A stretch of DNA of 64,000 nt from Bacteroidota bacterium (GCA_029573235.1 JAKQGX010000007.1:26198-90197); one strand, 5' to 3'; shown: positions 36,939 to 45,722, counted from the stretch's first letter. Made by a program: numbers and translations. The notes: a model not told the origin generated them from the sequence alone.

Positions 36939-37871
36939 ATGAAAGACATAATAGGATTCCTAGAAAAGATTCCGGTAGTGCGCAGCATCATTGAGCGTAC
37001 TAACCACATCACTTTCCCGGGTACAAAAGGACTTTCTTTATACAAGGTATTAGCCTTCTTTTTTCAGCAAGTGCGCAATAGCAAACTGAATGAGCGAAGT
37101 GCTGCTGTGACATTTAGTTTTTTGATGGCACTGCCGCCTACCTTGCTTTTCCTTTTTTCACTGGTGCCTTATCTACCCATAAAAGGAGTGCAAGAAACCA
37201 TCAATTATGCCATCATGTTGATGACACCCAACAACCAATTGCAGCAAAGCATCTTGCATGTGGTGGATGATTTTTTAAACAACGAACGACGCGACTTGCT
37301 TTCTTTTGGTATCTTCTTAACGATATTTTTCTCTTCCAATGGCATGATGGGATTGATGCTCAGCTTTGACCGCAGCCACGATGGCTATATTGCCAGAACC
37401 GGTCTCAAGCGGCGCTGGACGGCTATTAAGCTCACCTTTTTACTCATGTTGGTAGCCATGGTTTCATTGACGGCATTAATCATTCAATCCAGTGCTTTGA
37501 ATGAATGGATTTTGATGTTGTTTGATAATGTGATAGTCGTAAAACTGGTAAGTATGTTGATATTAATAACCTTAGTATTCTTATCGATTTGTATCATTTA
37601 CCGGTATGGGCCTTCGCTAAAAGACCCAATGCCCTTCTTTTCTCCCGGAGCTATTTTTTCTACTACACTTATTATACTTGCAACGGCAATATTCTTTTTC
37701 TTGGTCGAACATTTTTTGAACTACAACAAAATATATGGCCCTATCGGTACTATTATTGCCTTCATGGTATGGTTGCGAATTACCACATTAATCATACTTT
37801 TGGGCTACGAACTTAATGTCAGTATTATCTTAGGTAAGTTGAGCATGAAACAACATACTACTACGACTTAA
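36939..37871 (+). CDS. YihY/virulence factor BrkB family membrane protein
   Basis: The 310-residue integral membrane protein has about six helices and the family pattern: LNERSAAVTFSFLMALPPTLLFLFSLVPYLP (first helix), FFSSNGMMGLMLSFDRSH, then IIYRYGPSLKDPMPFFSPGAIFSTTLI and the closing IGTIIAFMVWLRITTLIILLGYELN. The frame could begin at a TTG (36918), but the ATG at 36939 is more likely. Its molecular role is not established; it was historically mislabelled as RNase BN. The decarboxylase gene follows after 55 bases and may be co-transcribed. Confidence 0.9.
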   Translation: MKDIIGFLEKIPVVRSIIERTNHITFPGTKGLSLYKVLAFFFQQVRNSKLNERSAAVTFSFLMALPPTLLFLFSLVPYLPIKGVQETINYAIMLMTPNNQLQQSILHVVDDFLNNERRDLLSFGIFLTIFFSSNGMMGLMLSFDRSHDGYIARTGLKRRWTAIKLTFLLMLVAMVSLTALIIQSSALNEWILMLFDNVIVVKLVSMLILITLVFLSICIIYRYGPSLKDPMPFFSPGAIFSTTLIILATAIFFFLVEHFLNYNKIYGPIGTIIAFMVWLRITTLIILLGYELNVSIILGKLSMKQHTTTT

Positions 37872-37926
37872 ACCAACATAGCATTATTTCACCCAAACAT
37901 ACCCAAACACCGTTTTAAAAACATAC

Positions 37927-38859
37927 ATGAAAAGAGTACTCATAACAGGTGCTGCCGGTTTTCTCGGTTCTCATCTCTGCGATTTATTCCTTAAAGAAGG
38001 ATATTATGTAATTGGCATGGACAACTTGCTAACCGGCAACATAAAAAACATTGAACACTTATTCCCTTCGAAGAATTTTGAATTTTACCATCATGATGTA
38101 ACGAAGTTTGTACACGTTCCGGGCGATATCGATTACATCCTACACTTTGCCTCTCCGGCATCTCCGATTGATTATTTAAAAATGCCGATTCAAACACTGA
38201 AAGTTAGCTCGCTCGGCACACACAATTTATTAGGTTTGGCAAAGGCAAAAGGCGCTAGAATATTGGTAGCATCAACCTCTGAAGTATATGGCGACCCCTT
38301 GGTGCATCCGCAAAAAGAAGAATATTGGGGCAATGTAAACCCCATCGGACCGAGAGGTGTGTACGACGAAGCAAAACGCTTTATGGAAAGTATGACGATG
38401 GCTTACCATAATTTTCATGGTGTAGAAACTCGCATCGTTCGCATCTTCAATACCTATGGTCCTCGTATGCGACTGGATGACGGTCGTGCCTTGCCCACCT
38501 TTATGAGCCAAGCGTTGCGTAATGAAGATGTAACGGTATTCGGAAACGGCTCACAAACACGCTCTTTCTGTTATGTAGATGACTTGGTAGCCGGCATTTA
38601 TAAACTTTTGCTTTCGGATTATCACCATCCCGTGAATATTGGGAACCCGGTAGAAATCTCTTTACAGCAATTTGCAGAAGAGGTGGTAGCCTTAGTGGGC
38701 AACAATGTAAAGATTGTTTATGAACCCTTACCACAAGACGACCCCAAACAAAGACAACCCGATATTACCAAAGCGAAAACAATATTGAACTGGGAACCTA
38801 AAGTAGATCGGCAAGAAGGGCTGAGAAGAACGTTGGAATACTTCAAGCAACATATCTAA
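37927..38859 (+). CDS. UDP-glucuronate decarboxylase (UDP-xylose synthase), extended SDR
   Basis: The 310-residue NAD-dependent enzyme makes UDP-xylose from UDP-glucuronate for surface polysaccharides. The Rossmann motif [12 protein letters not shown] is at the N-terminus. [21 protein letters not shown] is characteristic of the decarboxylase rather than epimerase branch. The catalytic Tyr/Lys are in YDEAKR, preceded by [19 protein letters not shown] and [12 protein letters not shown] follow. Length matches bacterial UXS without the eukaryotic N-terminal extension. The product is used by glycosyltransferases not identified here. Confidence 0.9.
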   Translation: MKRVLITGAAGFLGSHLCDLFLKEGYYVIGMDNLLTGNIKNIEHLFPSKNFEFYHHDVTKFVHVPGDIDYILHFASPASPIDYLKMPIQTLKVSSLGTHNLLGLAKAKGARILVASTSEVYGDPLVHPQKEEYWGNVNPIGPRGVYDEAKRFMESMTMAYHNFHGVETRIVRIFNTYGPRMRLDDGRALPTFMSQALRNEDVTVFGNGSQTRSFCYVDDLVAGIYKLLLSDYHHPVNIGNPVEISLQQFAEEVVALVGNNVKIVYEPLPQDDPKQRQPDITKAKTILNWEPKVDRQEGLRRTLEYFKQHI

Positions 38860-38883
38860 CAAGCATTCAACAATAATACGACA

Positions 38884-38925
38884 GCAAGGGTTGAGGCGTC
38901 TTCGGGCAACTTAATCCTTGCTTTT
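38884..38925 (+). terminator. Intrinsic terminator after the UDP-glucuronate decarboxylase gene
   Basis: An 11-bp stem with two G-T pairs (38884-38894 with 38911-38921) contains a loop with an internal TTCG element and is followed by TTTTAT. Confidence 0.7.
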
Positions 38926-39023
38926 ATATTGGAGAAACCGGATGGACTTAAAACAAAATTCATGATATTTTAGCTTGTTGCTTTCATGCGCTAGTGCACT
39001 TCTTTGTGCAAACAGCCATCATG

Positions 39024-40361
39024 TTATTTCGATGACGCTTTAGAAAAACCGCTGCGAATAAGAGGAACAGCCAAATACAATAACCCAACCGCCAACCCCA
39101 AACCGGCTACATAAAAGATATAAAACAGCGGACGCATCCGATTCCACAACTCACCATAGGCAATGGTAGGCTCCGTCATTTGCCAATATGATTTTAAAAA
39201 ACCGGCAACAATAAGTGCCAACCAAAAACTAGCTAAACTAATTTGTGTAATGTTATATGCAACAGAAAAACGAGAAGTTGATAATTGATACCGACTATCA
39301 TTGCCCAAAATATTATAAGCAAAAGCCAAGAGTAGCATGGTGTTGATGCCAATAGTAGTGCCCATCGTATGCCCCACTATCACATGGGTGCCGTGCATGT
39401 ATATATTAAATGCCGGTACCGACATAACGATGGCTAATCCCAAATTGGCAAACACCCAAGCATCTGCTGCAAACAAAAATTTATAGGAATAAATATGAGC
39501 GTACTTACGTGCCGTTGAAAGCGTTTGGCTCCATCCGTAGATGATACGTCCGAGGATGAAAAGCTCCGTCATGCTTACGAAATAAGCAATGTACTTTACA
39601 TAAGGCGCTGTAGGCAATGTATAGATATGATGCCCCCAGTTAAACATCAGGTTGAACAAGCTCAACGCGTATAAAGCAAAAGCCATTGGAGAGCGACTAT
39701 AGGTTTGATTCCCTGCAATTTTATCCATCAAAAAAATGGAACTACCGTATATCAACATATTCCAGGCACCCACCATCGATCCATACGACTTCCACTGTAT
39801 CGTCATGTCTTGCACCAGCCGATGGCGCACACCCGGCAAGAGCCAAAGATTGGACTCCAAGTAAGTGAACAAGAAAAACACCACGCCGGTCATCCACATC
39901 CAAATGTAAACGGGTTGGTGCTTTAGCGTTTTGAAATAATGAAAGAAATTCAGCAAAAAAACAATCCACCCTATTACGATGAGTATCGAAAAGTAGGGAT
40001 GAAACTCCCAGTATTCTCTTCCGCTAAAAATACCAAAGCAATAAGAAAGTAAAATAGCAGCAAAAGAAAAGGTAAAAAGATAGAATTGTACTTTTATCCA
40101 AGTCGGTTTCCGAACTGTATTCTCTCCTTCCGAAATATAGGTCAATACCGCTCCCATAGCTGCCATCAATATCCAAAACACAGCCGATGAAACATGTAAG
40201 GGGCGCAGTTTTTCAAATGAAAAAACATCTCTGCCCCAACCGGGAACAATGTATTGCATGGCTGCCAGCAACCCAAATAACAGCGCAGCCATCAAGAATA
40301 ATAAGCCAACGGTAATATAGTTTCTAGCGTACGGAAGACGACTGTTGTGATATGGTTCCAT
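39024..40361 (-). CDS. Divergent haem-copper superfamily catalytic subunit, NorB-like (non-canonical active site)
   Basis: The 445-residue protein has about 12 membrane helices and belongs to the NorB/cbb3 branch of the haem-copper reductases. Seen: a helix II haem ligand His56 (KLRPLHVSS), the metal-binding pair His244-His245 (WGHHIYTLP) and the helix X segment MHGTHVIVGHTMG with the proximal-haem His331. The helix VI segment WKSYGSMVGAWN has no His: Tyr193 falls where NorB has its third FeB ligand, and Val197 and Asn201 replace the NorB glutamates. Met333 replaces the second low-spin-haem His. The upstream gene encodes its cytochrome c partner and overlaps by 38 bases. NO reduction is the likeliest role, but the chemistry is uncertain. 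Alignments to P. aeruginosa NorB were made from memory. Confidence 0.82.
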   Translation of the reverse strand: MEPYHNSRLPYARNYITVGLLFLMAALLFGLLAAMQYIVPGWGRDVFSFEKLRPLHVSSAVFWILMAAMGAVLTYISEGENTVRKPTWIKVQFYLFTFSFAAILLSYCFGIFSGREYWEFHPYFSILIVIGWIVFLLNFFHYFKTLKHQPVYIWMWMTGVVFFLFTYLESNLWLLPGVRHRLVQDMTIQWKSYGSMVGAWNMLIYGSSIFLMDKIAGNQTYSRSPMAFALYALSLFNLMFNWGHHIYTLPTAPYVKYIAYFVSMTELFILGRIIYGWSQTLSTARKYAHIYSYKFLFAADAWVFANLGLAIVMSVPAFNIYMHGTHVIVGHTMGTTIGINTMLLLAFAYNILGNDSRYQLSTSRFSVAYNITQISLASFWLALIVAGFLKSYWQMTEPTIAYGELWNRMRPLFYIFYVAGLGLAVGLLYLAVPLIRSGFSKASSK

Positions 40362-40743
40362 CTAAATGTTTTGTAAAACTTCGCGGATCGGCAACTCCGG
40401 TAGTATTTGTGTATTTAAAGAAGGCAATCAGTGCGTTTATTTCACTATCTGATAAATGAAAGTTAGGCATTACCGTAGTGCCGGTACGCAAAAAGGCTTC
40501 GATGTAAGGCTGTTCTCTTTTGCCATACACATTCGTAAGGTCGGGACCTAAATGCCCCCCCAATCCGTACAACTGATGACAAGAGCCGCAGTTTTTTTGT
40601 TGCCAGATGTCTTTCCCTTTTTGTGCGAGAGCATCTGCCGGAACGGTTTCTTGATAGTCTTTGAAATACAAAACAAAACTATAGCACAAGAAAAGCACGG
40701 TGAGTACCGTAAATACAACAACCTTCAATTGATGATCCCTCAT
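40324..40743 (-). CDS. Membrane-anchored monohaem cytochrome c, NorC-like subunit
   Basis: The 139-residue protein has one N-terminal membrane anchor (about residues 8-27) and a periplasmic cytochrome c domain. The haem site is Cys52-Gly-Ser-Cys55-His56, followed by QLYGLGGHLGPDLTN, which closely follows the NorC pattern; the distal Met92 is in TVMPNFHLS. It passes electrons to the catalytic subunit encoded immediately downstream, whose start lies 38 bases inside this gene. Upstream lies a CRP-type palindrome and a -7-like element. No norQ, norD or norE maturation gene is in the window. Confidence 0.9.
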   Translation of the reverse strand: MRDHQLKVVVFTVLTVLFLCYSFVLYFKDYQETVPADALAQKGKDIWQQKNCGSCHQLYGLGGHLGPDLTNVYGKREQPYIEAFLRTGTTVMPNFHLSDSEINALIAFFKYTNTTGVADPRSFTKHLDGTISQQSSSVR

Positions 40744-40753
40744 AATAAAGAGG

Positions 40754-40798
40754 TAAAAATACTTATCACAACTTCCTTAAAACATGACAAACATCATG
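40754..40798 (-). promoter_or_regulatory. norC-like promoter with CRP/FNR-family-type palindrome
   Basis: On the minus strand a near-consensus -7 element (TATTTTTA, 40754-40761) lies 10 bases before the ATG. A perfect palindrome CATGA-N6-TCATG occupies 40783-40798. Its TGA-N6-TCA core fits CRP-family sites, and its centre is about 41 bases upstream of the expected transcription start, the classic class II activator position. The regulator is not encoded nearby. Confidence 0.5.
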
Positions 40799-40873
40799 CA
40801 GCAACCCATCAAGTAGTGATACTGATTAGAAAAATTGGCTCAAGAAAATATTGAGGGATTTAGAATAGGAATA

Positions 40874-40925
40874 AGCAAAAAAATAGGCTTCGTTTCATAA
40901 CAATCCAACGTATGAAACGAAGCCT
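40874..40925 (-). terminator. Strong terminator of the ferredoxin gene
   Basis: A perfect 15-bp stem (40885-40899 with 40911-40925) and 11-base loop; on the minus strand it is followed by TATTTTTTTGC. Confidence 0.9.
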
Positions 40926-40946
40926 GAATCTATAATAGTTTTACAA

Positions 40947-41294
40947 CTATAAGTGCATTTTGTCTTTTTTGGCAAGAAGTTCTTCAATTGTTTCGCGATA
41001 CTTTTCGTCGGGTACGCAGCAATCAACCGGGCAAACAGCCGCACATTGGGGCTCGTCATGAAACCCTTGGCATTCGGTACATTTATCAGGTACGATATAA
41101 TAATAATCCACCGCAATGGGTGCATGACGCTCATCTGCATCTGTATGAGAGCCGTTCATTAATACAAAATCTCCTTTTACAGAAGTGCCGTCTGCCACTG
41201 CCCATTCTACCCCTCCTTCATAAATAGCATTATTAGGACATTCCGGCTCACATGCTCCGCAGTTAATACAATCGTCAGTGATTATGATAGCCAT
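40947..41294 (-). CDS. 2[4Fe-4S] ferredoxin
   Basis: The 115-residue electron carrier has two clusters: Cys9-x2-Cys12-x2-Cys15-x3-Cys19 near the N-terminus, and Cys72-x2-Cys75-x8-Cys84-x3-Cys88, where the eight-residue insert is typical of YfhL/FdxA-type ferredoxins of the Alvin subgroup. An acidic insert (about 28-62) separates the clusters. The frame is open to 41342, but the ATG at 41294 (MAIIITDDCINCG) fits the family and has an exact -7 element 23 bases upstream. It is divergent from the acyl-CoA reductase gene, which it may serve as a redox partner (inference). Confidence 0.94.
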   Translation of the reverse strand: MAIIITDDCINCGACEPECPNNAIYEGGVEWAVADGTSVKGDFVLMNGSHTDADERHAPIAVDYYYIVPDKCTECQGFHDEPQCAAVCPVDCCVPDEKYRETIEELLAKKDKMHL

Positions 41295-41317
41295 ATTTTC
41301 AGTTTTATTTGTGATAA

Positions 41318-41325
41318 CAAAGTTA
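41318..41325 (-). promoter_or_regulatory. -7 element (TAACTTTG on minus strand) for the ferredoxin gene
   Basis: An exact match in the 54-base divergent gap, 23 bases upstream of the ferredoxin ATG. Confidence 0.5.
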
Positions 41326-41348
41326 CAACTTCGCACACACAAATAATA

Positions 41349-42341
41349 ATGATGGAATTAGAAAAACGAATAGACCTATTGTTGCGTTTATCGGAATATA
41401 TACAGTCTGACGATGCCAATTGGGAAGTAGCAAAGCAGCGTGCCATGAACAGCAATGCTTGGTTTACGGAAGAAAATATTCAATTAGCTATCGATCATAT
41501 CACCCGTCGTTATCTTCACCCAACAGCACTACGGCAGTGGGTAGAGATGTATCATCTGCCGGTAGCTCCACAAAAAGTAGGCATTGTGATGGCGGGCAAT
41601 ATTCCTTTAGTAGGGTTTCATGATTTTCTATGTGGGTTTATCAGTGGGCACACCTTGCACCTCAAGCTTTCTTCAAAAGATGAATGGCTGATGCGACAAA
41701 TCATTAACCAACTGATAGCTTGGGACCCGGCTCTATCAGACCAAATCATTATATCAGAACAATTAAAAAATGCTACTGCTTACATTGCTACCGGCAGTAA
41801 TAATTCGGCTCGATACTTTGAGCAATATTTCGGGAAATACCCACATATCATTCGCCAAAACAGAACATCTGTAGCTATACTGGACGGCACAGAAACGACG
41901 GAAGATTTTCATGCATTAGCAAAAGACGTGTTCAGCTATTTTGGATTAGGTTGCAGAAATGTGACACAGCTTTGCGTACCCAAAGGTTATGTATTCGATC
42001 AATTGTTGGAAACATTCTCAGAGTACCGCTTTTATATGGATCATCATAAGTATAAAAACAATTATGATTACCACTTGGCTATTTATCTGCTCAACAAAAT
42101 ACCTTGTTTGACCAATGAAGTAGTGTTGTTAGTAGAAAACGAATTACCCTTTTCGGCAGTGAGTGTATTGCATTACCGTTATTATACCGATAAAGAAGCG
42201 CATATTTCATCGTTAGAAACCCATCAAGATATACAGGCTATCGTATGTAAAGAAAAAACACCATTTGGCAGAGCTCAGTTTCCAGCCTTAACAGATTATG
42301 CCGATGGTGTAGATACAATGAATTTTTTGTGTGACCTTTAG
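41349..42341 (+). CDS. Acyl-CoA reductase, LuxC family
   Basis: The 330-residue protein belongs to the LuxC-like acyl-CoA/acyl-enzyme reductases, an aldehyde-dehydrogenase-fold group that reduces fatty acyl thioesters to aldehydes with NAD(P)H. Visible are the cofactor-binding region VGIVMAGNIPLVGFHDFLCGFISGH split over its strand and helix, ATGSNNSARYFEQYF, and the nucleophile Cys202 in YFGLGCRNVTQL. Two ATGs in tandem (41349, 41352) are possible starts. It is divergent from the ferredoxin gene across 54 bases. The physiological substrate is unknown. Confidence 0.88.
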   Translation: MMELEKRIDLLLRLSEYIQSDDANWEVAKQRAMNSNAWFTEENIQLAIDHITRRYLHPTALRQWVEMYHLPVAPQKVGIVMAGNIPLVGFHDFLCGFISGHTLHLKLSSKDEWLMRQIINQLIAWDPALSDQIIISEQLKNATAYIATGSNNSARYFEQYFGKYPHIIRQNRTSVAILDGTETTEDFHALAKDVFSYFGLGCRNVTQLCVPKGYVFDQLLETFSEYRFYMDHHKYKNNYDYHLAIYLLNKIPCLTNEVVLLVENELPFSAVSVLHYRYYTDKEAHISSLETHQDIQAIVCKEKTPFGRAQFPALTDYADGVDTMNFLCDL

Positions 42342-42453
42342 CCCCAATTTTTTATCACTATATTTTTTCTTAAAACAAATTAGGATGAAAGGCTCTTATC
42401 AATGATAACTACTGGTATGGAGCTGCCATAACATCATCTACATAAAACATTCT

Positions 42454-43791
42454 ATGAAAAAACAATTCATTGCTTTTGCTGTACTCCTTTGCACTACCCT
42501 CACGGCATTTGCCCAAAGCTCGTTTAACAAAGCAAAGATGGATAGTCTGATGCACACCTTAGAAACCCATAACAAAATGATGGGCAATATTGCCATCATG
42601 GAAGGGGATAAAATCCTTTATTCAAAGGCACTCGGCTATCAACAATTAGAAGGTAAACACGCTGCCAATACGCAAACCCGCTACCGTATTGGTTCCATCA
42701 CCAAGATGTTTACGGCTACCATAATTTTTCAATTGATAGATGAAAAGAAACTCACGCTTCAAACAACATTGAGTACCTATTTTCCACAACTGCCCAATGC
42801 ATCGATCATTACAATTGAGCAGCTCTTGAATCATCACAGTGGATTGTTCAACTTTACGGATAGTGCCGGTGTGGCTTTTCTTTCAAAGCCTCATACAAAG
42901 GCAGAAATGCTGCAGTTATTCTCACGTCAGAAACCCGTGTTTCAACCCGGTGATAGCGTAGGATACAGCAATACCAACTACGTGTTATTGGGGTACATCA
43001 TTGAAAGCATTACTGGTAAATCGTATCAAGCCAATCTAAAAAGCAGGATTGCTAAAAAAGCAGGATTGAAGAAAACAACTGTGGGCGGAAAGATAAGCCC
43101 TAAGAAAAACGAAGCCTATTCTTATGGTTTTGATGGCGTGAACTGGGGCATAGATTCGGAAACCGATATGAGTACACCCGGTGGTGCCGGTGCCATTGTT
43201 TCAACGGCACCAGAACTCAACCAATTTATTCAAGCACTATTTGGTGGGAAGCTTGTCAGCAAGGCTTCTTTGGAAGAAATGAAAACGATAAAAGATGGGT
43301 TTGGCAAGGGAATGTTTCAAGTACCATTTTATGAACATGCTGGTTTTGCTCACAATGGCAGTATTGATGGATTCAGCTCTTCCCTATGTTATTTTCCCGA
43401 TAAAAAACTTAGCATTGCCTTACTATGCAACGGACTAGCCTATCAAATGAATGATATCATGATAGGCATCTTAAGCATTTGCTATGATAAAAAATATGAG
43501 ATACCCGTTTTTCTGCCTCCCGTACAATTGAGCAAAGAGAAACTGAAACGCTATGAAGGCACTTATTCTTCAAAAGATTTTCCACTAAAGATAACCATCA
43601 CCAGCGACGGCAAAAACCTTATTGGGCAAGCCACCGGACAAGGGCGTTTCATCCTTACCACCATCAACGAAGTGGAATTTCGGTATGATGCAGCTGGCGT
43701 AGTCATGATGTTTTCCATCGAAGCAGATGAGTCTGTAAAACGACTTCTATTACAGCAATCCGGTATGAGTTTTAGTTTCGATAAAGAATAG
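42454..43791 (+). CDS. Secreted serine hydrolase, class C beta-lactamase/DD-peptidase fold
   Basis: The 445-residue protein has a signal peptide ending ALTAFA-Q (about residue 20) and a beta-lactamase-like domain with Ser81-Ile-Thr-Lys84 (SxxK), Tyr171-Ser-Asn173 (YxN) and a HNGSIDG motif replacing KTG, the pattern of AmpC-like esterases and peptidases. A C-terminal ~90-residue beta domain follows (KLKRYEGTYSSKDFPLKITI). It acts in the periplasm or outside, on peptides or esters; true beta-lactamase activity is not implied. It converges on the N-acetyltransferase gene 5 bases away. Confidence 0.9.
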   Translation: MKKQFIAFAVLLCTTLTAFAQSSFNKAKMDSLMHTLETHNKMMGNIAIMEGDKILYSKALGYQQLEGKHAANTQTRYRIGSITKMFTATIIFQLIDEKKLTLQTTLSTYFPQLPNASIITIEQLLNHHSGLFNFTDSAGVAFLSKPHTKAEMLQLFSRQKPVFQPGDSVGYSNTNYVLLGYIIESITGKSYQANLKSRIAKKAGLKKTTVGGKISPKKNEAYSYGFDGVNWGIDSETDMSTPGGAGAIVSTAPELNQFIQALFGGKLVSKASLEEMKTIKDGFGKGMFQVPFYEHAGFAHNGSIDGFSSSLCYFPDKKLSIALLCNGLAYQMNDIMIGILSICYDKKYEIPVFLPPVQLSKEKLKRYEGTYSSKDFPLKITITSDGKNLIGQATGQGRFILTTINEVEFRYDAAGVVMMFSIEADESVKRLLLQQSGMSFSFDKE

Positions 43792-43796
43792 GAACA

Positions 43797-44609
43797 TTAG
43801 CTTTGGTAATATGCATGTAATGCTTCAAAACAAAATGGAACCCCCTTTCTATTCTCCATTTCAGGTGCATTAAAGTGCTTTTTTAGAACAGACCAAATTG
43901 CATTGTTATCAGTTAATGTGGTTTCCGTCTTCTTTTTTCCGATAGTTTGAATCAAGCGATTGTTGATGAGTGTTGTCCGTCCATTCGTTGTAGGGATGGT
44001 ACAAATTAAGTTTTGCATAAAAAGAGAGTTCGGCTGCGATTGCTTAATATCGTTAATGTCCTTAAACTCACCTAATTGACGAGGCAATAACGAAAATACA
44101 TATTCGCTCATAAAATGGTTATGCTCCGGCAACCATTTACCCACAATAAAATCATTACCCTTCGGTTGAATTTGGTAGTAATGTTGCCCGTCAAATTGCG
44201 GATGGGTATTGTCAATTAACAGAGGTTTCATTGAAAAATCTCCAAAACCTACATCGACCAGCCATCGCTGGCTATCTATTACTACCACAAGGGCAAGGTG
44301 GTCATACAGTGGACCTATATTTTTCCCTTTGGTAATGCTTCCAGAGATATAGTACACTTGAAACCCTATTGCTTTTAGCAATGCCCCAAACAATCCATTT
44401 AATTCATAACAGTACCCACCTCGATTATTCAAAACCACTTTTCTAAACAAGCTGCTTGTGTCTAACACAATGGGGCACATTAATTGAATATCAATATTCT
44501 CAAATGGGACTGCCATTATATGCGCTTGGATTAATTTCTCCAAGGCTGAAAAATCAGCGATACCGGTTCCCCAAAAATGTATTCGTTTCAAATAAGCGTT
44601 AACATCCAT
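43797..44609 (-). CDS. nat: Arylamine N-acetyltransferase
   Basis: The 270-residue enzyme transfers acetyl from acetyl-CoA to arylamines or related amines. The catalytic triad is visible: Cys67 in RGGYCYELN, His104 in DHLALVV and Asp119 in VDVGFGD, at standard NAT spacing. The N-terminal FENIDIQL region is also characteristic. The C-terminal domain is complete. Its stop is 5 bases from the convergent serine hydrolase gene. The natural substrate in this organism is unknown. Confidence 0.94.
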   Translation of the reverse strand: MDVNAYLKRIHFWGTGIADFSALEKLIQAHIMAVPFENIDIQLMCPIVLDTSSLFRKVVLNNRGGYCYELNGLFGALLKAIGFQVYYISGSITKGKNIGPLYDHLALVVVIDSQRWLVDVGFGDFSMKPLLIDNTHPQFDGQHYYQIQPKGNDFIVGKWLPEHNHFMSEYVFSLLPRQLGEFKDINDIKQSQPNSLFMQNLICTIPTTNGRTTLINNRLIQTIGKKKTETTLTDNNAIWSVLKKHFNAPEMENRKGVPFCFEALHAYYQS

Positions 44610-44786
44610 ATATACTAAAGCCCATCAATTCGACCACTAAACTAAAAATATTTTTTTCAATAATCTACCCCCCATGCGAGTAGAGGCATTTGCCCTAAAA
44701 ACTATTATTACGAATGTTTTTTCAAGCCCAAAAGATATTTGCGGATATTTTTTTTATATTTTTTTGAATTGGAAATATATTTTTCC

Positions 44787-44794
44787 TACCTTTG
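44787..44794 (+). promoter_or_regulatory. infA promoter: -7 element TACCTTTG with upstream TTG
   Basis: An exact -7 match 14 bases before the ATG, with a TTG at 44764-44766 at 20-base spacing, the expected Bacteroidota promoter layout. It drives the ribosomal protein cluster independently of secY. Confidence 0.65.
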
Positions 44795-44808
44795 CGTTCC
44801 TTTTTAAT

Positions 44809-45027
44809 ATGGCTAAACAGTCACTAATCAAACAAGACGGCGTAATTGTAGAAGCATTGTCGAATGCAATGTTTCGCGTGCGTCTTGAAAATGGGCATGA
44901 AATACTTGCCACCATCTCCGGAAAAATGCGTATGCACTATATACGTATTCTGCCGGGAGATAAAGTAGGTGTAGAAATGAGCCCGTATGATTTGAGCCGT
45001 GGTCGTATAATATATAGGTATAAATAG
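44809..45027 (+). CDS. infA: Translation initiation factor IF-1
   Basis: The 72-residue OB-fold protein [22 protein letters not shown]... matches IF-1 over its whole length ([39 protein letters not shown], in two adjoining parts). The frame is open further upstream, but the extension includes the promoter, so the ATG at 44809 is correct. It blocks the A site during initiation. It heads infA-rpmJ-rpsM-rpsK-rpsD. Normally secY and map precede it; here the upstream gene is an unrelated one on the other strand. Confidence 0.98.
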   Translation: MAKQSLIKQDGVIVEALSNAMFRVRLENGHEILATISGKMRMHYIRILPGDKVGVEMSPYDLSRGRIIYRYK

Positions 45028-45057
45028 TTTTCACTTTTCCAAGAAATAGCAACAATC

Positions 45058-45174
45058 ATGAAAGTAAGAGCAGCAATAAAAAAGCGCAGCGAAGATTGCA
45101 AAATCGTACGTCGCAAAGGCAAGCTTTATGTAATTAACAAGAAAAACCCTCGCTTCAAACAACGTCAGGGATAA
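45058..45174 (+). CDS. rpmJ: 50S ribosomal protein L36
   Basis: A 38-residue protein starting [21 protein letters not shown] and ending PRFKQRQG. It lies between infA and rpsM, the universal position. Of the zinc ligands of canonical L36 (three Cys and one His) only Cys14 remains, so this is the zinc-free form. Confidence 0.97.
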   Translation: MKVRAAIKKRSEDCKIVRRKGKLYVINKKNPRFKQRQG

Positions 45175-45207
45175 TCCAAATTATTAAAATAAAAATTCAA
45201 ATTTATA

Positions 45208-45588
45208 ATGGCTCGTATAGCTGGTATAGACCTTCCAAAAAACAAGCGTGGTGAAATAGCCCTTACCTATATTTATGGCATTGGCTCAAGCACTGCTCAG
45301 TACATTCTTGATAAAGCCGGTATTGATCGTAATAAAAAGGCAGTAGATTGGAGTGATGATGAGCAAACTGCTATTCGTAATATCATCGGCGGAGAGTTTA
45401 AGGTTGAAGGTCAATTGCGCTCAGAAGTGCAAATGAATATTAAACGTTTAATGGATATCGCTTGCTATCGTGGGCTTCGTCACCGTAAGGGATTACCTCT
45501 TCGTGGACAACGCACCCGTACCAACAGCCGTACCAGAAAAGGAAAACGTAGAACGGTTGCAGGTAAAAAGAAAGCACCTAAGAAATAA
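45208..45588 (+). CDS. rpsM: 30S ribosomal protein S13
   Basis: The 126-residue protein [26 protein letters not shown] has the S13 N-terminus, the helix-two-turn-helix region and the basic tail [28 protein letters not shown] seen in two adjoining parts. It contacts 16S rRNA in the head and the P-site tRNA. The gap to rpsK is unusually long (153 bases) and carries two hairpins. Confidence 0.98.
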   Translation: MARIAGIDLPKNKRGEIALTYIYGIGSSTAQYILDKAGIDRNKKAVDWSDDEQTAIRNIIGGEFKVEGQLRSEVQMNIKRLMDIACYRGLRHRKGLPLRGQRTRTNSRTRKGKRRTVAGKKKAPKK

Positions 45589-45594
45589 TATTTG

Positions 45595-45631
45595 CCCACA
45601 TGCAGATAACCATATCAGCATGTGGGTTATT
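45595..45631 (+). terminator. Terminator-like hairpin 1 between rpsM and rpsK
   Basis: A perfect 9-bp stem (CCCACATGC 45595-45603 with GCATGTGGG 45618-45626), 14-base loop, followed by TTATTTTT. It begins 7 bases after the rpsM stop. Confidence 0.65.
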
Positions 45632-45689
45632 TTTCACCCATATCGAGTAGCTGCCGGATGTGTCGGGTGAACATGGAGGAGCCACTCAC

Positions 45690-45722
45690 AGCAGTTTGCA
45701 CAACAACTGCTTATTATTTTTT
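45690..45722 (+). terminator. Terminator-like hairpin 2 between rpsM and rpsK
   Basis: A perfect 7-bp stem (AGCAGTT 45690-45696 with AACTGCT 45705-45711), 8-base loop, followed by TATTATTTTTT, ending 19 bases before the rpsK ATG. Confidence 0.55.
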
